From Pseudomonadota bacterium (GTDB lineage Bacteria > Bdellovibrionota > Bacteriovoracia > Bacteriovoracales > Bacteriovoracaceae): a stretch of 64,000 nucleotides of DNA. Of the stretch, positions 34,825 to 43,051 are shown in pieces; the first letter of the stretch is position 1; each line of letters opens with the position of its first letter. The position numbers and the translations under genes are program-made. The stretch spans positions 1 through 64,000 of the forward strand of contig JAIYBW010000001.1 in the NCBI GenBank assembly GCA_027488375.1, given 5' to 3'. The notes under the pieces were generated by a model. That model made no database searches and had not been told where the DNA came from. It was given only the letters and a program-made list of their open reading frames with translations.

Positions 34825-35091
34825 ATGAAAAATAAGCTGGTCCTTATTGCGATAGTTTTAACTTGTATTGGGCAAACAGCACTTGCGGATAACAAAGTTA
34901 AGTGCAGTGCCAAGTGTACTGATCCTGCCTCTAAGGTAAGCAAAGAACTTCAATGCGAGTTTGCGGTTCCAGCTGGTATCAGTTTCTCAAGTGCAGATTG
35001 TGTCTCCCAATGCACGCAGAAATGTATCGGGTCTTTTGGTGGCCGCTATAATAGCGGATCTCCAGCGAGCAAATTTCAGTCAAAAAAATAA
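34825..35091 (+). CDS. Small exported Cys-rich protein
   Basis: This 88-residue protein has a clear signal peptide (MKNKLVLIAIVLTCIGQTALA). The mature part is short with six cysteines (KCSAKCTDPASK...LQCEFAV...DCVSQCTQKC), suggesting three disulfides. GGAGA precedes the ATG. I recognise no family. It lies just outside the tRNA island, next to the convergent export operon. Confidence 0.7.
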   Translation: MKNKLVLIAIVLTCIGQTALADNKVKCSAKCTDPASKVSKELQCEFAVPAGISFSSADCVSQCTQKCIGSFGGRYNSGSPASKFQSKK

Positions 35092-35203
35092 CAAACAGAC
35101 ATCCTTAAAAAACTCATCGCCTTGAACAAGTGTTCAAGCAATGAACTCATCATTTATAAAATGAAGCGATTGAGACCAAGGCTATTTAAAAAGTGAGATC
35201 TTC

Positions 35204-36574
35204 TTAGAGTGAATTAATCAAAGTTCCAGAGAAGAGAAGAGCATCTACATAAAATTGCTGACTCTCAAGCAACGTGCTCCATTTTTTAATTTCCGCCTCG
35301 GCCACATCTTGTTCTCGTAAATTAAAAATAAAAAGATCACTATCGCCTTGAAGCCATTTCTTTCTTTCCGCCTCTGCCATTACCACCGAATTTTCATGCT
35401 CCCGAGAAACAATCTGTAGGCGTGTTAGACTTTCTTTCATGCCAAAGATGGAATAGTCATAATTTCGATCGAACTCTAGAGAAATATATTCTTTTTGCTT
35501 CTCAAGTGCTCGCTGCTTGTATTCAGTCGCCACTGATTTTCCCTCTGCTTTTCGATTCTCTAATGGGAAATCAAACATGACACCAACTTTCATGGCACTC
35601 GAATCATAGGGGACATTGCTGGATAATTCTTTTGATCCCAGGACATCGAAATTGAGGCCCGGTAGTTTTTGAGATTGATAAAATTTATTCTGCTCCTTCA
35701 TCATGGATAACTGAGCGTTGAGAATTTGGATTTGAGGGAGTTCATTCAGGTTAATTTCTCTATTCACGATTTGTTTATGAATGAGTGGTTCTTGAGGGAT
35801 CTGAGTTTCTTGAACGATGATACTTACACCTTTATCATCTCTTAAAAAGAGGGACAGTTTATTAATGGCTTCCTTAAGTTCAATTTCGCTTTTCAGGACA
35901 TCATCCATTCTTTTATCAATTGTCCTTTGATTATCTTTAACTTTTAGCTCCTCAAGGTCTCCGGCCTTAACTCTCTTGAGGATCATTTCATGACGATCTT
36001 TGGCCAGTTTAAAAATATTTTTTCTAATCTGTAGCTTTTTAGTGGCCAGGATCCATTTATAATAACTTGAAAGCGCCTTATGAACGGTGATGAGCTTTTT
36101 TGAATGAAGTTCATGCTCGGCGATCGCCTTTTCCAAATGACCTATCTTAAGATCAAGTCTTTGTTGATCAAGAGCAAAATTTCTTAAGAGAGGAATAGTG
36201 AGGCCACCAAAAATCTCTCCGGCCGTTGATGTTCGGTAAAACCCATCATACTCAGCAAATTTTCCACTTCCTTGTCTGTGACCAGCGATTAGGCCGATTC
36301 CATAGTAGGGAGTTTGCCGTTCGATGAAGGTTTCTAGATATTGATTATTATAAATATCCTCAATTTTATTTCTCGTTTTGAATTTGAGCTTGTGATCAAA
36401 AGCCCCACGGTTTGATTCTAACTCTGAATCAGCCGCTAAAAATTTCATCTCTGATTCTAGGATGAGAGGGAAATTTTTCAGGGTTGAATTGAGTACTTGA
36501 GATTCAGTGATGACCTGATCCTGAGAAAAACAGATTTGAACTGTAAGAAGGATCGTCAGAAAGTTCAAAATCAT
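35204..36574 (-). CDS. TolC-family outer-membrane efflux protein
   Basis: This 456-residue protein has a signal peptide and long amphipathic coiled-coil helices with the two-fold layout of TolC-type channels. The first half is LESEMKFLAADSELESNRGAFDHKL and the second half is LPQIQILNAQLSMMKEQNKFYQSQKLPGL. It would form the outer-membrane tunnel of an export complex. Its start overlaps the HlyD stop (ATGA), so it is the last gene of the export operon with HlyD-like and ABC membrane components. Confidence 0.85.
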   Translation of the reverse strand: MILNFLTILLTVQICFSQDQVITESQVLNSTLKNFPLILESEMKFLAADSELESNRGAFDHKLKFKTRNKIEDIYNNQYLETFIERQTPYYGIGLIAGHRQGSGKFAEYDGFYRTSTAGEIFGGLTIPLLRNFALDQQRLDLKIGHLEKAIAEHELHSKKLITVHKALSSYYKWILATKKLQIRKNIFKLAKDRHEMILKRVKAGDLEELKVKDNQRTIDKRMDDVLKSEIELKEAINKLSLFLRDDKGVSIIVQETQIPQEPLIHKQIVNREINLNELPQIQILNAQLSMMKEQNKFYQSQKLPGLNFDVLGSKELSSNVPYDSSAMKVGVMFDFPLENRKAEGKSVATEYKQRALEKQKEYISLEFDRNYDYSIFGMKESLTRLQIVSREHENSVVMAEAERKKWLQGDSDLFIFNLREQDVAEAEIKKWSTLLESQQFYVDALLFSGTLINSL

Positions 36575-37608
36575 TTGGCTTCCTTTTCGTCACTGTCTTT
36601 TTCAAGGTCTTTGGTCTTCTCTAGCATGATTTTAAGTTCGTCTTTGATAGGGTCGAGGATGGGCGGAAAACGATTGAGTTGTCTCCACATTTCCCCAATT
36701 AAGTTTGTTTCTCTCAAGTTGATAAAGGCACGAGCATTCGCGCCTAAACGGAGAAACTTATTACTCGGCCACATTTCATCCTCAATAATGAGGACACGAA
36801 ATTTCCCTTGGTAAGAACTGGCTTGATCGACTAGAAAGACTTTGCCCCCGAAGGTGTTTATCGCCACAGAAGGCCATCCAGGAACTTGAATGGATGGCCA
36901 ACCTTCAAATTGCAGCCTGACATCCATTCCTTTATGAATAAGTGGGGCATCATTACCATCAACCCAGACTTCCACTGCTTTTTTGCTGACCTCAGGAGTG
37001 AAGACAACAACGGGTGTTCCAGCTTTAATAAGTTGGCCCTTTTCACCTGCAAGAACTCTCACGACATGACCATTTCGAGGAGCGATGACGGCCAGTTGAG
37101 ATTGGCGAGATAATTGTGTTTCGGCTTTGGCGAGATTGGCCAAAGACTTTTGATATTCAACCACTAGTTTTGAGTACTCTATTTTAGCTTTCTCATATTC
37201 TTTTTTTGGCGAGAGACCTTGAGTAAAAAGACTCTTTTGTCTATCCATGTTGAAAAGAGATGTATCCATCATGAGTTTGGCCGATTGAGTCCCTGCCAGA
37301 GCGGCATCTCTTTCTTTTGTAATCCTTTCCATGAGTGCAGGATCATTATCAACGAGCTGAGCAATCACTGTCCCAGCTGTGACATAATCACCCTCATTCA
37401 CTTTCCATGATTGAATAAAACCACCAACGGGTGCCGTCACGATCTGAACCCTTTCATTGGGGTCAATTGAGGTCACAATCCCGTTACCTGAGGTAAAAGA
37501 AACCCAAGGCAAGATAGATGATAAAAAGATAATGATGATGAAGCTGAGATAGAACTTCTTCGTTTGAACTTTGAACGGAAGTTTTGGATTTTGAAGATAG
37601 TTATTCAT
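36571..37608 (-). CDS. HlyD-family membrane-fusion (periplasmic adaptor) protein
   Basis: The adaptor has 345 residues from ATG 37608, which has AAAGAGAT just upstream. An N-terminal membrane anchor (FYLSFIIIIFLSSILPWVSFT) is followed by a biotinyl-lipoyl half-motif (VTAPVGGFIQSWKVNEGDYVTAGTVIAQL), a coiled-coil hairpin (ERITKERDAALAGTQSAKLMMDTS...), and VIAPRNGHVVRVLAGEKGQLIKAGT as the second lipoyl half. It would bridge an inner-membrane pump and the TolC-like channel. Extension to 37701 would run into the ABC gene and is rejected. Confidence 0.9.
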   Translation of the reverse strand: MNNYLQNPKLPFKVQTKKFYLSFIIIIFLSSILPWVSFTSGNGIVTSIDPNERVQIVTAPVGGFIQSWKVNEGDYVTAGTVIAQLVDNDPALMERITKERDAALAGTQSAKLMMDTSLFNMDRQKSLFTQGLSPKKEYEKAKIEYSKLVVEYQKSLANLAKAETQLSRQSQLAVIAPRNGHVVRVLAGEKGQLIKAGTPVVVFTPEVSKKAVEVWVDGNDAPLIHKGMDVRLQFEGWPSIQVPGWPSVAINTFGGKVFLVDQASSYQGKFRVLIIEDEMWPSNKFLRLGANARAFINLRETNLIGEMWRQLNRFPPILDPIKDELKIMLEKTKDLEKDSDEKEAK

Positions 37609-38446
37609 CGTTATCTCTTTGGGCTTTTTTAATTTTATAGAGACTTGTTTCAAAGTCATAAAGGGATTCAAGGGTTTGAGGATACTTTGTGAGGGCCCCA
37701 AAAATCCCCGAAATGATAATCTCCGCTGATACGAGTTGACCGATTGAGAGTGAGTTCATTTGAATAAAATAGACTCCAAGTTTAATCAGTAAAATTTGGC
37801 AGACAATAAAAACAATTCCAATAATAAGATTGTTTTTCTTAGTGATCTCAAGATGTCGGTGACGGGCCTCAAGATAGTCATTGAAAACATCTTGACCTAG
37901 GCGATTCGTCTTTTGATAGATTTTGTATTTCTCATCAGATTCAGCAATCGCAGATTTAATCGCCACATGGTTCTTTGACCAAAGAAAAACAATTGATCCA
38001 ACAATGATCAGTGGTAAGATGATAAATCCGGGATGAAATAAAATAACAGTGATCATACCAAAAAAAACGGTTAACGAGACATCAACATAGTCTGATAAAA
38101 CTTTAGAGAAACTTTTTAAGCAGTTAAAGCTTTCAAGGTAATAGTGCTTGGACTCATCCTTGAACGATTTCCATTTTTCATTAACAATGATGAAAACTTC
38201 TCTCTCGATGTATTCTTTTAGAATGACCATCCCGTATCTGAGGACTTGTGAAAAAATTAAACCAATGGTGATGATGATGATAAAAGTCAGTGTGCTCTGC
38301 CATAATCCTGCCACGATGAGGTTGTTTACTAGATATTGGGTGGCAAGAGGAATGATAAGTGAGGTCGCACCATAGAGAAGAGCATAGATGAGATAATCTT
38401 TCTTCCATTTAACAAGCTTTAGTATATCAAAAAATTTTAATGTCAT
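37601..38446 (-). CDS. ABC exporter transmembrane domain without ATPase domain
   Basis: This 281-residue protein has the six-helix ABC_membrane fold (LIYALLYGATSLIIPLATQYLVNNLIV; FIIIITIGLIFSQVLRYGMVILKEYI; later IIGIVFIVCQILLIKLGVYFI and ISGIFGALTKYPQTLESLYDF). It stops exactly where a nucleotide-binding domain would begin. No Walker A, signature or Walker B motif follows, because the HlyD-like gene starts eight bases inside its end. Either an ATPase acts in trans or the protein has another role. The clean gene joints argue against recent truncation. Confidence 0.8.
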   Translation of the reverse strand: MTLKFFDILKLVKWKKDYLIYALLYGATSLIIPLATQYLVNNLIVAGLWQSTLTFIIIITIGLIFSQVLRYGMVILKEYIEREVFIIVNEKWKSFKDESKHYYLESFNCLKSFSKVLSDYVDVSLTVFFGMITVILFHPGFIILPLIIVGSIVFLWSKNHVAIKSAIAESDEKYKIYQKTNRLGQDVFNDYLEARHRHLEITKKNNLIIGIVFIVCQILLIKLGVYFIQMNSLSIGQLVSAEIIISGIFGALTKYPQTLESLYDFETSLYKIKKAQRDNDE

Positions 38447-38796
38447 ATTTTTTTCTTCCAGGTTTTCTTTGCATTTAAAATAGCTTTACTGATTTTTTCA
38501 TTGTCTTCGATGGTTGATTTGATCAGGTCTAGACCGTCGATAAGCCAATGGCGCAGATTTTCATTTTTTAATTTATACAGAATCCTTCTTCCATCTCTTC
38601 GCTCCGTCAAAATTTTCTGAGATCTAAGGATAGAAAGATGCTGAGAGATCTTAGATTGCCTTTCTTGAAGAATCTCTTGGATGGTAGAAACATCGAGTTC
38701 CTGCCCTTTGAGTTCTTCAATGATTCTGACTCGGAGAGGGTGACTCAATGTTCCAAGGAAATGTGCTAATTCAGTGGCCGCAAGTTTTCGATACAT
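38443..38796 (-). CDS. ArsR-family transcriptional regulator (cysteine-free)
   Basis: This 117-residue winged-helix protein has the ArsR core LAHFLGTLSHPLRVRIIEEL, a recognition helix in QSKISQHLSILRSQKILTER, and the wing RRDGRRILYKL. It has no cysteine, so it cannot sense metal or persulfide through the usual thiol sites. It heads the operon with the ABC, HlyD and TolC-like genes, with a four-base overlap, and is the likely repressor of it through the palindromic site just upstream. Confidence 0.88.
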   Translation of the reverse strand: MYRKLAATELAHFLGTLSHPLRVRIIEELKGQELDVSTIQEILQERQSKISQHLSILRSQKILTERRDGRRILYKLKNENLRHWLIDGLDLIKSTIEDNEKISKAILNAKKTWKKKI

Positions 38797-38803
38797 GCTT
38801 AAT

Positions 38804-38830
38804 TTATATATTTGAATATTTGAATATATA
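38804..38830. promoter_or_regulatory. Likely ArsR-type operator
   Basis: An AT-rich run contains the imperfect palindrome ATATTTGAATAT followed by another TTGAATATAT, giving two overlapping half-site pairs. It stands 8-34 bases upstream of the arsR-family start codon, where the promoter should be. Position and dyad symmetry suggest autoregulation. Confidence 0.5.
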
Positions 38831-38910
38831 ATTTAAAAAAAATGAGTCTAAGTTTTGTGGAGGCCTGAAGGAATTTGCGAGGGCGTTAAAGATTAAGTTT
38901 TTTTTAATAT

Positions 38911-38934
38911 AGGGCATGCTTTGTGGGCATGCCC
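38911..38934. other. Stable hairpin between the monooxygenase and arsR operon
   Basis: AGGGCATGC and GCATGCCCT form a 9-bp stem with a six-base loop just after the monooxygenase stop codon (minus strand). The minus strand after the stem is A-rich, not T-rich, so it is not a classical terminator in that direction. It may stabilise the 3' end or stop transcription less efficiently. Confidence 0.45.
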
Positions 38935-38947
38935 TTTGAGAATCAGA

Positions 38948-40270
38948 TTAAGCAGTGAGGTCTTGAATCGTTTTGCGAACTTTCTTCATGTATGTTTCTT
39001 TATGAACATAAAATGACATACGCTCAAGCTTAAGATAATTCATCCCAGCTCTCATATCAGTCGCATTATCTTTCTTTTCTTTCATGAATGTTTGGATATC
39101 GTTTAATTGGCCTTTGAGTTCTTTATCAACAAACTTGGCCACAAGTTCAGCTTGATCATAGCGACCCTGCCAGCCAATTCCAGTTGCTTCAATCATGCCA
39201 AGGATAAAGACGTTATTGAACTCAGGGTTAAAGATATTGAGGTAAAGATTTGGACAGCTCTCACCCTCTTTCCAGTTGAGGTACTTCTTATCAATGAATG
39301 GATAATGAAGTTTATAACCTGTACAGCAAACAATCAGGTCATACTCTTTACATTCACCATCTTTAAAGAAAACTTTATTTCCATCAATATAATCGATGTC
39401 TGACATGATCTCGAGATCACCATGACCGAGGTGATGGAGAATAAGTGAGTTCACAATAGGGTGTGACTCGAATGGTTTATAGTCTGGCTTAGGGAAACCA
39501 TACTTCGTTGGATCCGGGATATACATCTTAAAGATCTTGTCTTGAAGAGTGTTCTTCACGGCCATAGGAAGTTTGCTCATACCAGAGCCTAGAGTGTCAG
39601 CAGGCTTTCCAAAGATATATTTAGGAACAAAGTAGTAGCCTCTTCTCACACTCATATCAACGTATTGAGCATGGTGAACAGCATCGACAGCGATATCGCA
39701 ACCAGTGTTCCCTGCACCAACGATGAGCACGCGCTTATCATCAAACATTTTTGAGTGCTTGTACTTAGAAGAGTGAATGATCTCTCCTTTAAAAGTTTCC
39801 TGGCCCTTGAGCTTTGGCATATTGGCAAAGTTGAAAATGCCATTAGCAATAACAAGGTGAGAATACTTTTGAGTTGTTTTTTCTTTGGTCTTAACATTTG
39901 TGGTTGTGATGTCCCAGTTCCCGTCCTGATCTCTTTCACAGTTCTCAACTTTGGTATTGAACTGATAGTATTTTCTGAGATCAAAGTGCTCTACATATTC
40001 ATGAAAATATTTTTTCATTTCAACATGGTGAGGATATTCTGCAATATGATCTTTGAATCTGAACTCATGATAATCCATCATGGTTTTAGAAGCGATAAGG
40101 TGCGCTGATTGGTAGACTGTCGACATAGGATTTTCAATGTCCCATAGACCGCCAACATCAGAGTGGATTTCAAAACCCACGCATGGAATGTTTAATTTTT
40201 GAAAGTTTCTTACGGCAGCTAAACCACATGGTCCGGCCCCGATAACAGCTACTGGTAAAGATGTCTTCAT
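38948..40270 (-). CDS. Flavin-containing monooxygenase
   Basis: This 440-residue protein has the FAD-binding GAGPCGLAAVRNF motif, the FMO identification sequence FKGEIIHSSKY, and the NADPH-binding GAGNTGCDIAVD motif. FMOs insert oxygen into nucleophilic N or S atoms, or act as Baeyer-Villiger enzymes. The substrate cannot be told. It is soluble and full-length. It lies downstream of a Crp/Fnr-type regulator on the same strand, with a perfect palindrome between them. ATG 40270 has AAGGGGATC upstream. Confidence 0.9.
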   Translation of the reverse strand: MKTSLPVAVIGAGPCGLAAVRNFQKLNIPCVGFEIHSDVGGLWDIENPMSTVYQSAHLIASKTMMDYHEFRFKDHIAEYPHHVEMKKYFHEYVEHFDLRKYYQFNTKVENCERDQDGNWDITTTNVKTKEKTTQKYSHLVIANGIFNFANMPKLKGQETFKGEIIHSSKYKHSKMFDDKRVLIVGAGNTGCDIAVDAVHHAQYVDMSVRRGYYFVPKYIFGKPADTLGSGMSKLPMAVKNTLQDKIFKMYIPDPTKYGFPKPDYKPFESHPIVNSLILHHLGHGDLEIMSDIDYIDGNKVFFKDGECKEYDLIVCCTGYKLHYPFIDKKYLNWKEGESCPNLYLNIFNPEFNNVFILGMIEATGIGWQGRYDQAELVAKFVDKELKGQLNDIQTFMKEKKDNATDMRAGMNYLKLERMSFYVHKETYMKKVRKTIQDLTA

Positions 40271-40322
40271 TTGATCCCCTTGATAAACACAATTTCATCT
40301 TAATCATGAAAGCTTAAGGGAG

Positions 40323-40340
40323 CCTTAACATATGTTAAGG
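40323..40340. promoter_or_regulatory. Perfect 18-bp palindrome between Crp/Fnr-type gene and monooxygenase
   Basis: CCTTAACATATGTTAAGG is a perfect dyad of the size bound by Crp/Fnr dimers or TetR-like proteins. It sits 53 bases upstream of the monooxygenase start and five bases after the regulator stop. There is no T run for a terminator on the minus strand, so an operator is more likely. Confidence 0.5.
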
Positions 40341-40344
40341 GGAA

Positions 40345-40917
40345 TTATTTCCTATAGGATTTCAATATTCGAGAAAGAGATTCAGGCTTTATACCCAAGT
40401 ATGATGCCAGGTGATACTTGGGAATTCGGTGGGATAGGTGAGCATACTGCTGGGTAAATTTTTCATACCTTTGAGCGGCAGATAATTTAAGGAATTCTAA
40501 CACCCGCTGCTCCTTTTCAATAAAGTATTTTTCAAGAATCTTTAGGCCTAATTTCAGCCATGCCGGATCTCTTTCGTAGGCCTTTAAAAGGAATTCATAG
40601 GGAATTGAAATAGCCTCTACTTCCTCAAGGCATTCAATATTAACCTCAGAGGGAATAGATTGGATAATCTCTGCATAGGGTCCTAAAATATCGCCATCTG
40701 TTTGAAAAGATTTTGTAAATTCATTTCCCTCATGATCGAGGTAGAAGATTCGAACGAGGCCCTGTTTTATATAAATAAATTGATCGACACTATTTCCGAT
40801 TTCAACAATAAATTCACCTGGAGAAAATCTCACCTGCCTCGTAACCTTAATAAGAGATTCGAATTCATGATCTGAAATTTGTGCCAGTTGATTAAGTCGA
40901 AAACGTAATGCTTCCAT
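40345..40917 (-). CDS. Crp/Fnr-family cyclic-nucleotide-binding-fold regulator
   Basis: This 190-residue protein has an N-terminal double-stranded beta-helix domain (VRFSPGEFIVEIGNSVDQFIYIKQGLVRIFYL and DGDILGPYAEII) and a C-terminal helix-turn-helix (IPKYHLASYLGIKPESLSRILKSY). There is no Fnr iron-sulfur cysteine cluster, and a cAMP pocket is not clear, so the signal is unknown. It may control the adjacent monooxygenase gene and bind the palindrome between them. Confidence 0.85.
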   Translation of the reverse strand: MEALRFRLNQLAQISDHEFESLIKVTRQVRFSPGEFIVEIGNSVDQFIYIKQGLVRIFYLDHEGNEFTKSFQTDGDILGPYAEIIQSIPSEVNIECLEEVEAISIPYEFLLKAYERDPAWLKLGLKILEKYFIEKEQRVLEFLKLSAAQRYEKFTQQYAHLSHRIPKYHLASYLGIKPESLSRILKSYRK

Positions 40918-40919
40918 TT

Positions 40920-42872
40920 TTAATTACAATCTAGGGTCTCAGTATTGGCAGACTCGATCACACATTGAATGAGAGAAGTCGTATCACTTCTCAACTTCAC
41001 TGCACCATCAGGAGTCATATAACTGAAATAGGTGATCATACCAAAGGTGTAGGTACCATCAGAAAACTGATTTAAAGTCGCTGACAGTTGACCAGGCTCA
41101 ATCATTTGGCGACCGTAATTACTGAAATTAAAATTATTACCAGCTTCAGATATTGCATTTCCCCAGATAAAAGGTGAACCAGATGTTTTAGTCCAAAAAA
41201 GTTCATAATGAGAAAAGACCCCAGTCTGTGGTGGCTCCCAGTATAAACTAATGACACCTTGAGAACTTGTTCCTCCAACGAGACCAGGGAACTGGATTGA
41301 CGTGGCGGCTTCTGGGATAGGTGTCACACACTTCCATGTATTATTTGGAAATTCTCTTTTTGTTAATCCATCTGTATCCCATTTATAAGGATAAAGGCTG
41401 AAGCAATAAGGCTCATCCTCAAGGTAGCTTATGCCTCTTACAATAATTTGATTTCCTGACAAAAAATTATATGAGTCATGATATTGTCCATTTGAACTTT
41501 CAGTGATCTCTACATCATCATCTGAACCATCGAGAGTTCGTCTCATTCTGAGAATAAGTCCGTCAAAATAGCCACTGACAAAACTTGGAGTGTCGTATGT
41601 TAAGGTTAAAGTTTCTAATTCTTCTAAGTTTTTTGCAATTTTTATTTCTTTCAGACCGTTAAAGTTTGGCATTGAGGGATCGGTGGTAATTGTCCTGACT
41701 GGGCCAACAATTCTTTCGTTAGATGAGCACGCCATTGTGGCACAAAGAACAAGTGTGACTTCATAGGTTGTATAAGGTTTGAGTCCAGAAATTAAAGCTC
41801 CCGACTCTTGAAACTCAGCTTTTTTGCAGAAGATAGTCTCACCATCAGGTGACTGAATAGGAGTGAGGCAGAGGTCAGGTAGTGTCCCCGATGCAACACC
41901 TCCATTTTCTTCTGAATAATAGAGGCGGTAATGATCAAAAACACCACGGGCAGCCGTCCAGGTTGTATCAATCGCATTCAGTCCTTGTTCTCCAGATGTA
42001 AGTGAAACAGAAAAAGAGTCTGTTTCAAAATTAATGTCGGCCAGATTTCCAGACAAAGTTGATATCTGAATATACTTAGTATTTAATTCACTTCTTCTAC
42101 GGGGATTATAAACATCATTAACTGAAGCTTCATGTAAGGCTCGCATCCTCACAAAGAATTTTTTACTCGATGGTAGTCCGCGCACAATATATTCGTTGAG
42201 CATATTCTCGTGATTCACACCAAATACCCACCTACCATCTCCAGGGCCAAAAGAAGTTGTATCCATGTCGGTCATACTGAGTCTTTCAGAATCAATAACG
42301 ACTATTTCATAAGTCTTTGGATCCCATGCTTGTTTTGCAAGGCCACCAGAGATTCTGGCCGGAGTCCAGCGAACTCTAATCGAGTCTTTACCATCTTGTC
42401 CGGGAGTATTTGAGGCTGAGGAGATTCCGTTAAAATCTGCAACCATATTTTCAAAAGTGGTAACGGTTTTCGAAGCCCCAGAGCTACTAGGTGCCTCGGT
42501 TGCTCGGTCTCTGACTTCTACTTTAATGACATAACTCGAAAGTCTATCTAGACCAGTCAGAGTATAACGTAAAAGACCCCGGTAATCGGGTTGTAAAACT
42601 TCTGATGGGATTGATGTTGGGTAGGGGGAGTCTCCATAGATAATGTCATAGGTGTAGAGCCCAGATCCACCTGTGGCCGGATAGAAAAAGACCTCAATCC
42701 TGCTATCAGATATAGCGGAAGCTTGAGTAATCCCTGCAAAAGTAAGAGGTGCCGGTGGGGCATCATTAATTTTAGTTAAAGGTTGAGACGTGTCTTGGAC
42801 AGTACCAACACAACTATAAAGGGATAGAATAAGTAGAGGCCAAATTAAAAAGGCCTTCATCATAGCGATCAT
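40920..42872 (-). CDS. Lipoprotein with fibronectin type III-like repeats
   Basis: The protein has about 650 residues. A lipoprotein signal ends in LSLYSC-VGTVQ, so the mature protein is lipid-anchored. The rest is made of beta-sandwich repeats of the Fn3 kind (for example IEVFFYPATGGSGLYTYDIIYG ... YTLTGLDRLSSYVIKVEVRDRA). Its first ~330 residues are clearly paralogous to the start of the giant lipoprotein at 56149-61566 (shared CVGT, PGI-x-SA, DFNGIS, NxRYI, AxDxxxVxW). It is transcribed divergently from motA. Start could be 42890 or 42863. Likely a surface or outer-membrane adhesin or scaffold. Confidence 0.8.
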   Translation of the reverse strand: MIAMMKAFLIWPLLILSLYSCVGTVQDTSQPLTKINDAPPAPLTFAGITQASAISDSRIEVFFYPATGGSGLYTYDIIYGDSPYPTSIPSEVLQPDYRGLLRYTLTGLDRLSSYVIKVEVRDRATEAPSSSGASKTVTTFENMVADFNGISSASNTPGQDGKDSIRVRWTPARISGGLAKQAWDPKTYEIVVIDSERLSMTDMDTTSFGPGDGRWVFGVNHENMLNEYIVRGLPSSKKFFVRMRALHEASVNDVYNPRRRSELNTKYIQISTLSGNLADINFETDSFSVSLTSGEQGLNAIDTTWTAARGVFDHYRLYYSEENGGVASGTLPDLCLTPIQSPDGETIFCKKAEFQESGALISGLKPYTTYEVTLVLCATMACSSNERIVGPVRTITTDPSMPNFNGLKEIKIAKNLEELETLTLTYDTPSFVSGYFDGLILRMRRTLDGSDDDVEITESSNGQYHDSYNFLSGNQIIVRGISYLEDEPYCFSLYPYKWDTDGLTKREFPNNTWKCVTPIPEAATSIQFPGLVGGTSSQGVISLYWEPPQTGVFSHYELFWTKTSGSPFIWGNAISEAGNNFNFSNYGRQMIEPGQLSATLNQFSDGTYTFGMITYFSYMTPDGAVKLRSDTTSLIQCVIESANTETLDCN

Positions 42873-43051
42873 TATACAACTAACCCTCAAAATTCGTAAT
42901 TTCAGTCACCTATGATTGGAATGAATGGCCATTAATTCTGCCATTACCAAAGTTTGACTGAATTAAACTAACTCTATCCTCATCGGAATAAATTATTTCT
43001 TGTTAACTTCTTTTTTTTATTGACCGAAAAGTTACGTACTTTGGAGGTCTT

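Noticed and set aside
38911-38934. Classical terminator of the monooxygenase gene
   Set aside because: The hairpin is strong, but the bases following it on the minus strand are A-rich, not T-rich.
42940-43051. Sigma-28 or sigma-70 promoter of motA
   Set aside because: TTGACT near 42954 has only a poor -10 at 15-base spacing, and no GCCGATAA-like box was found.
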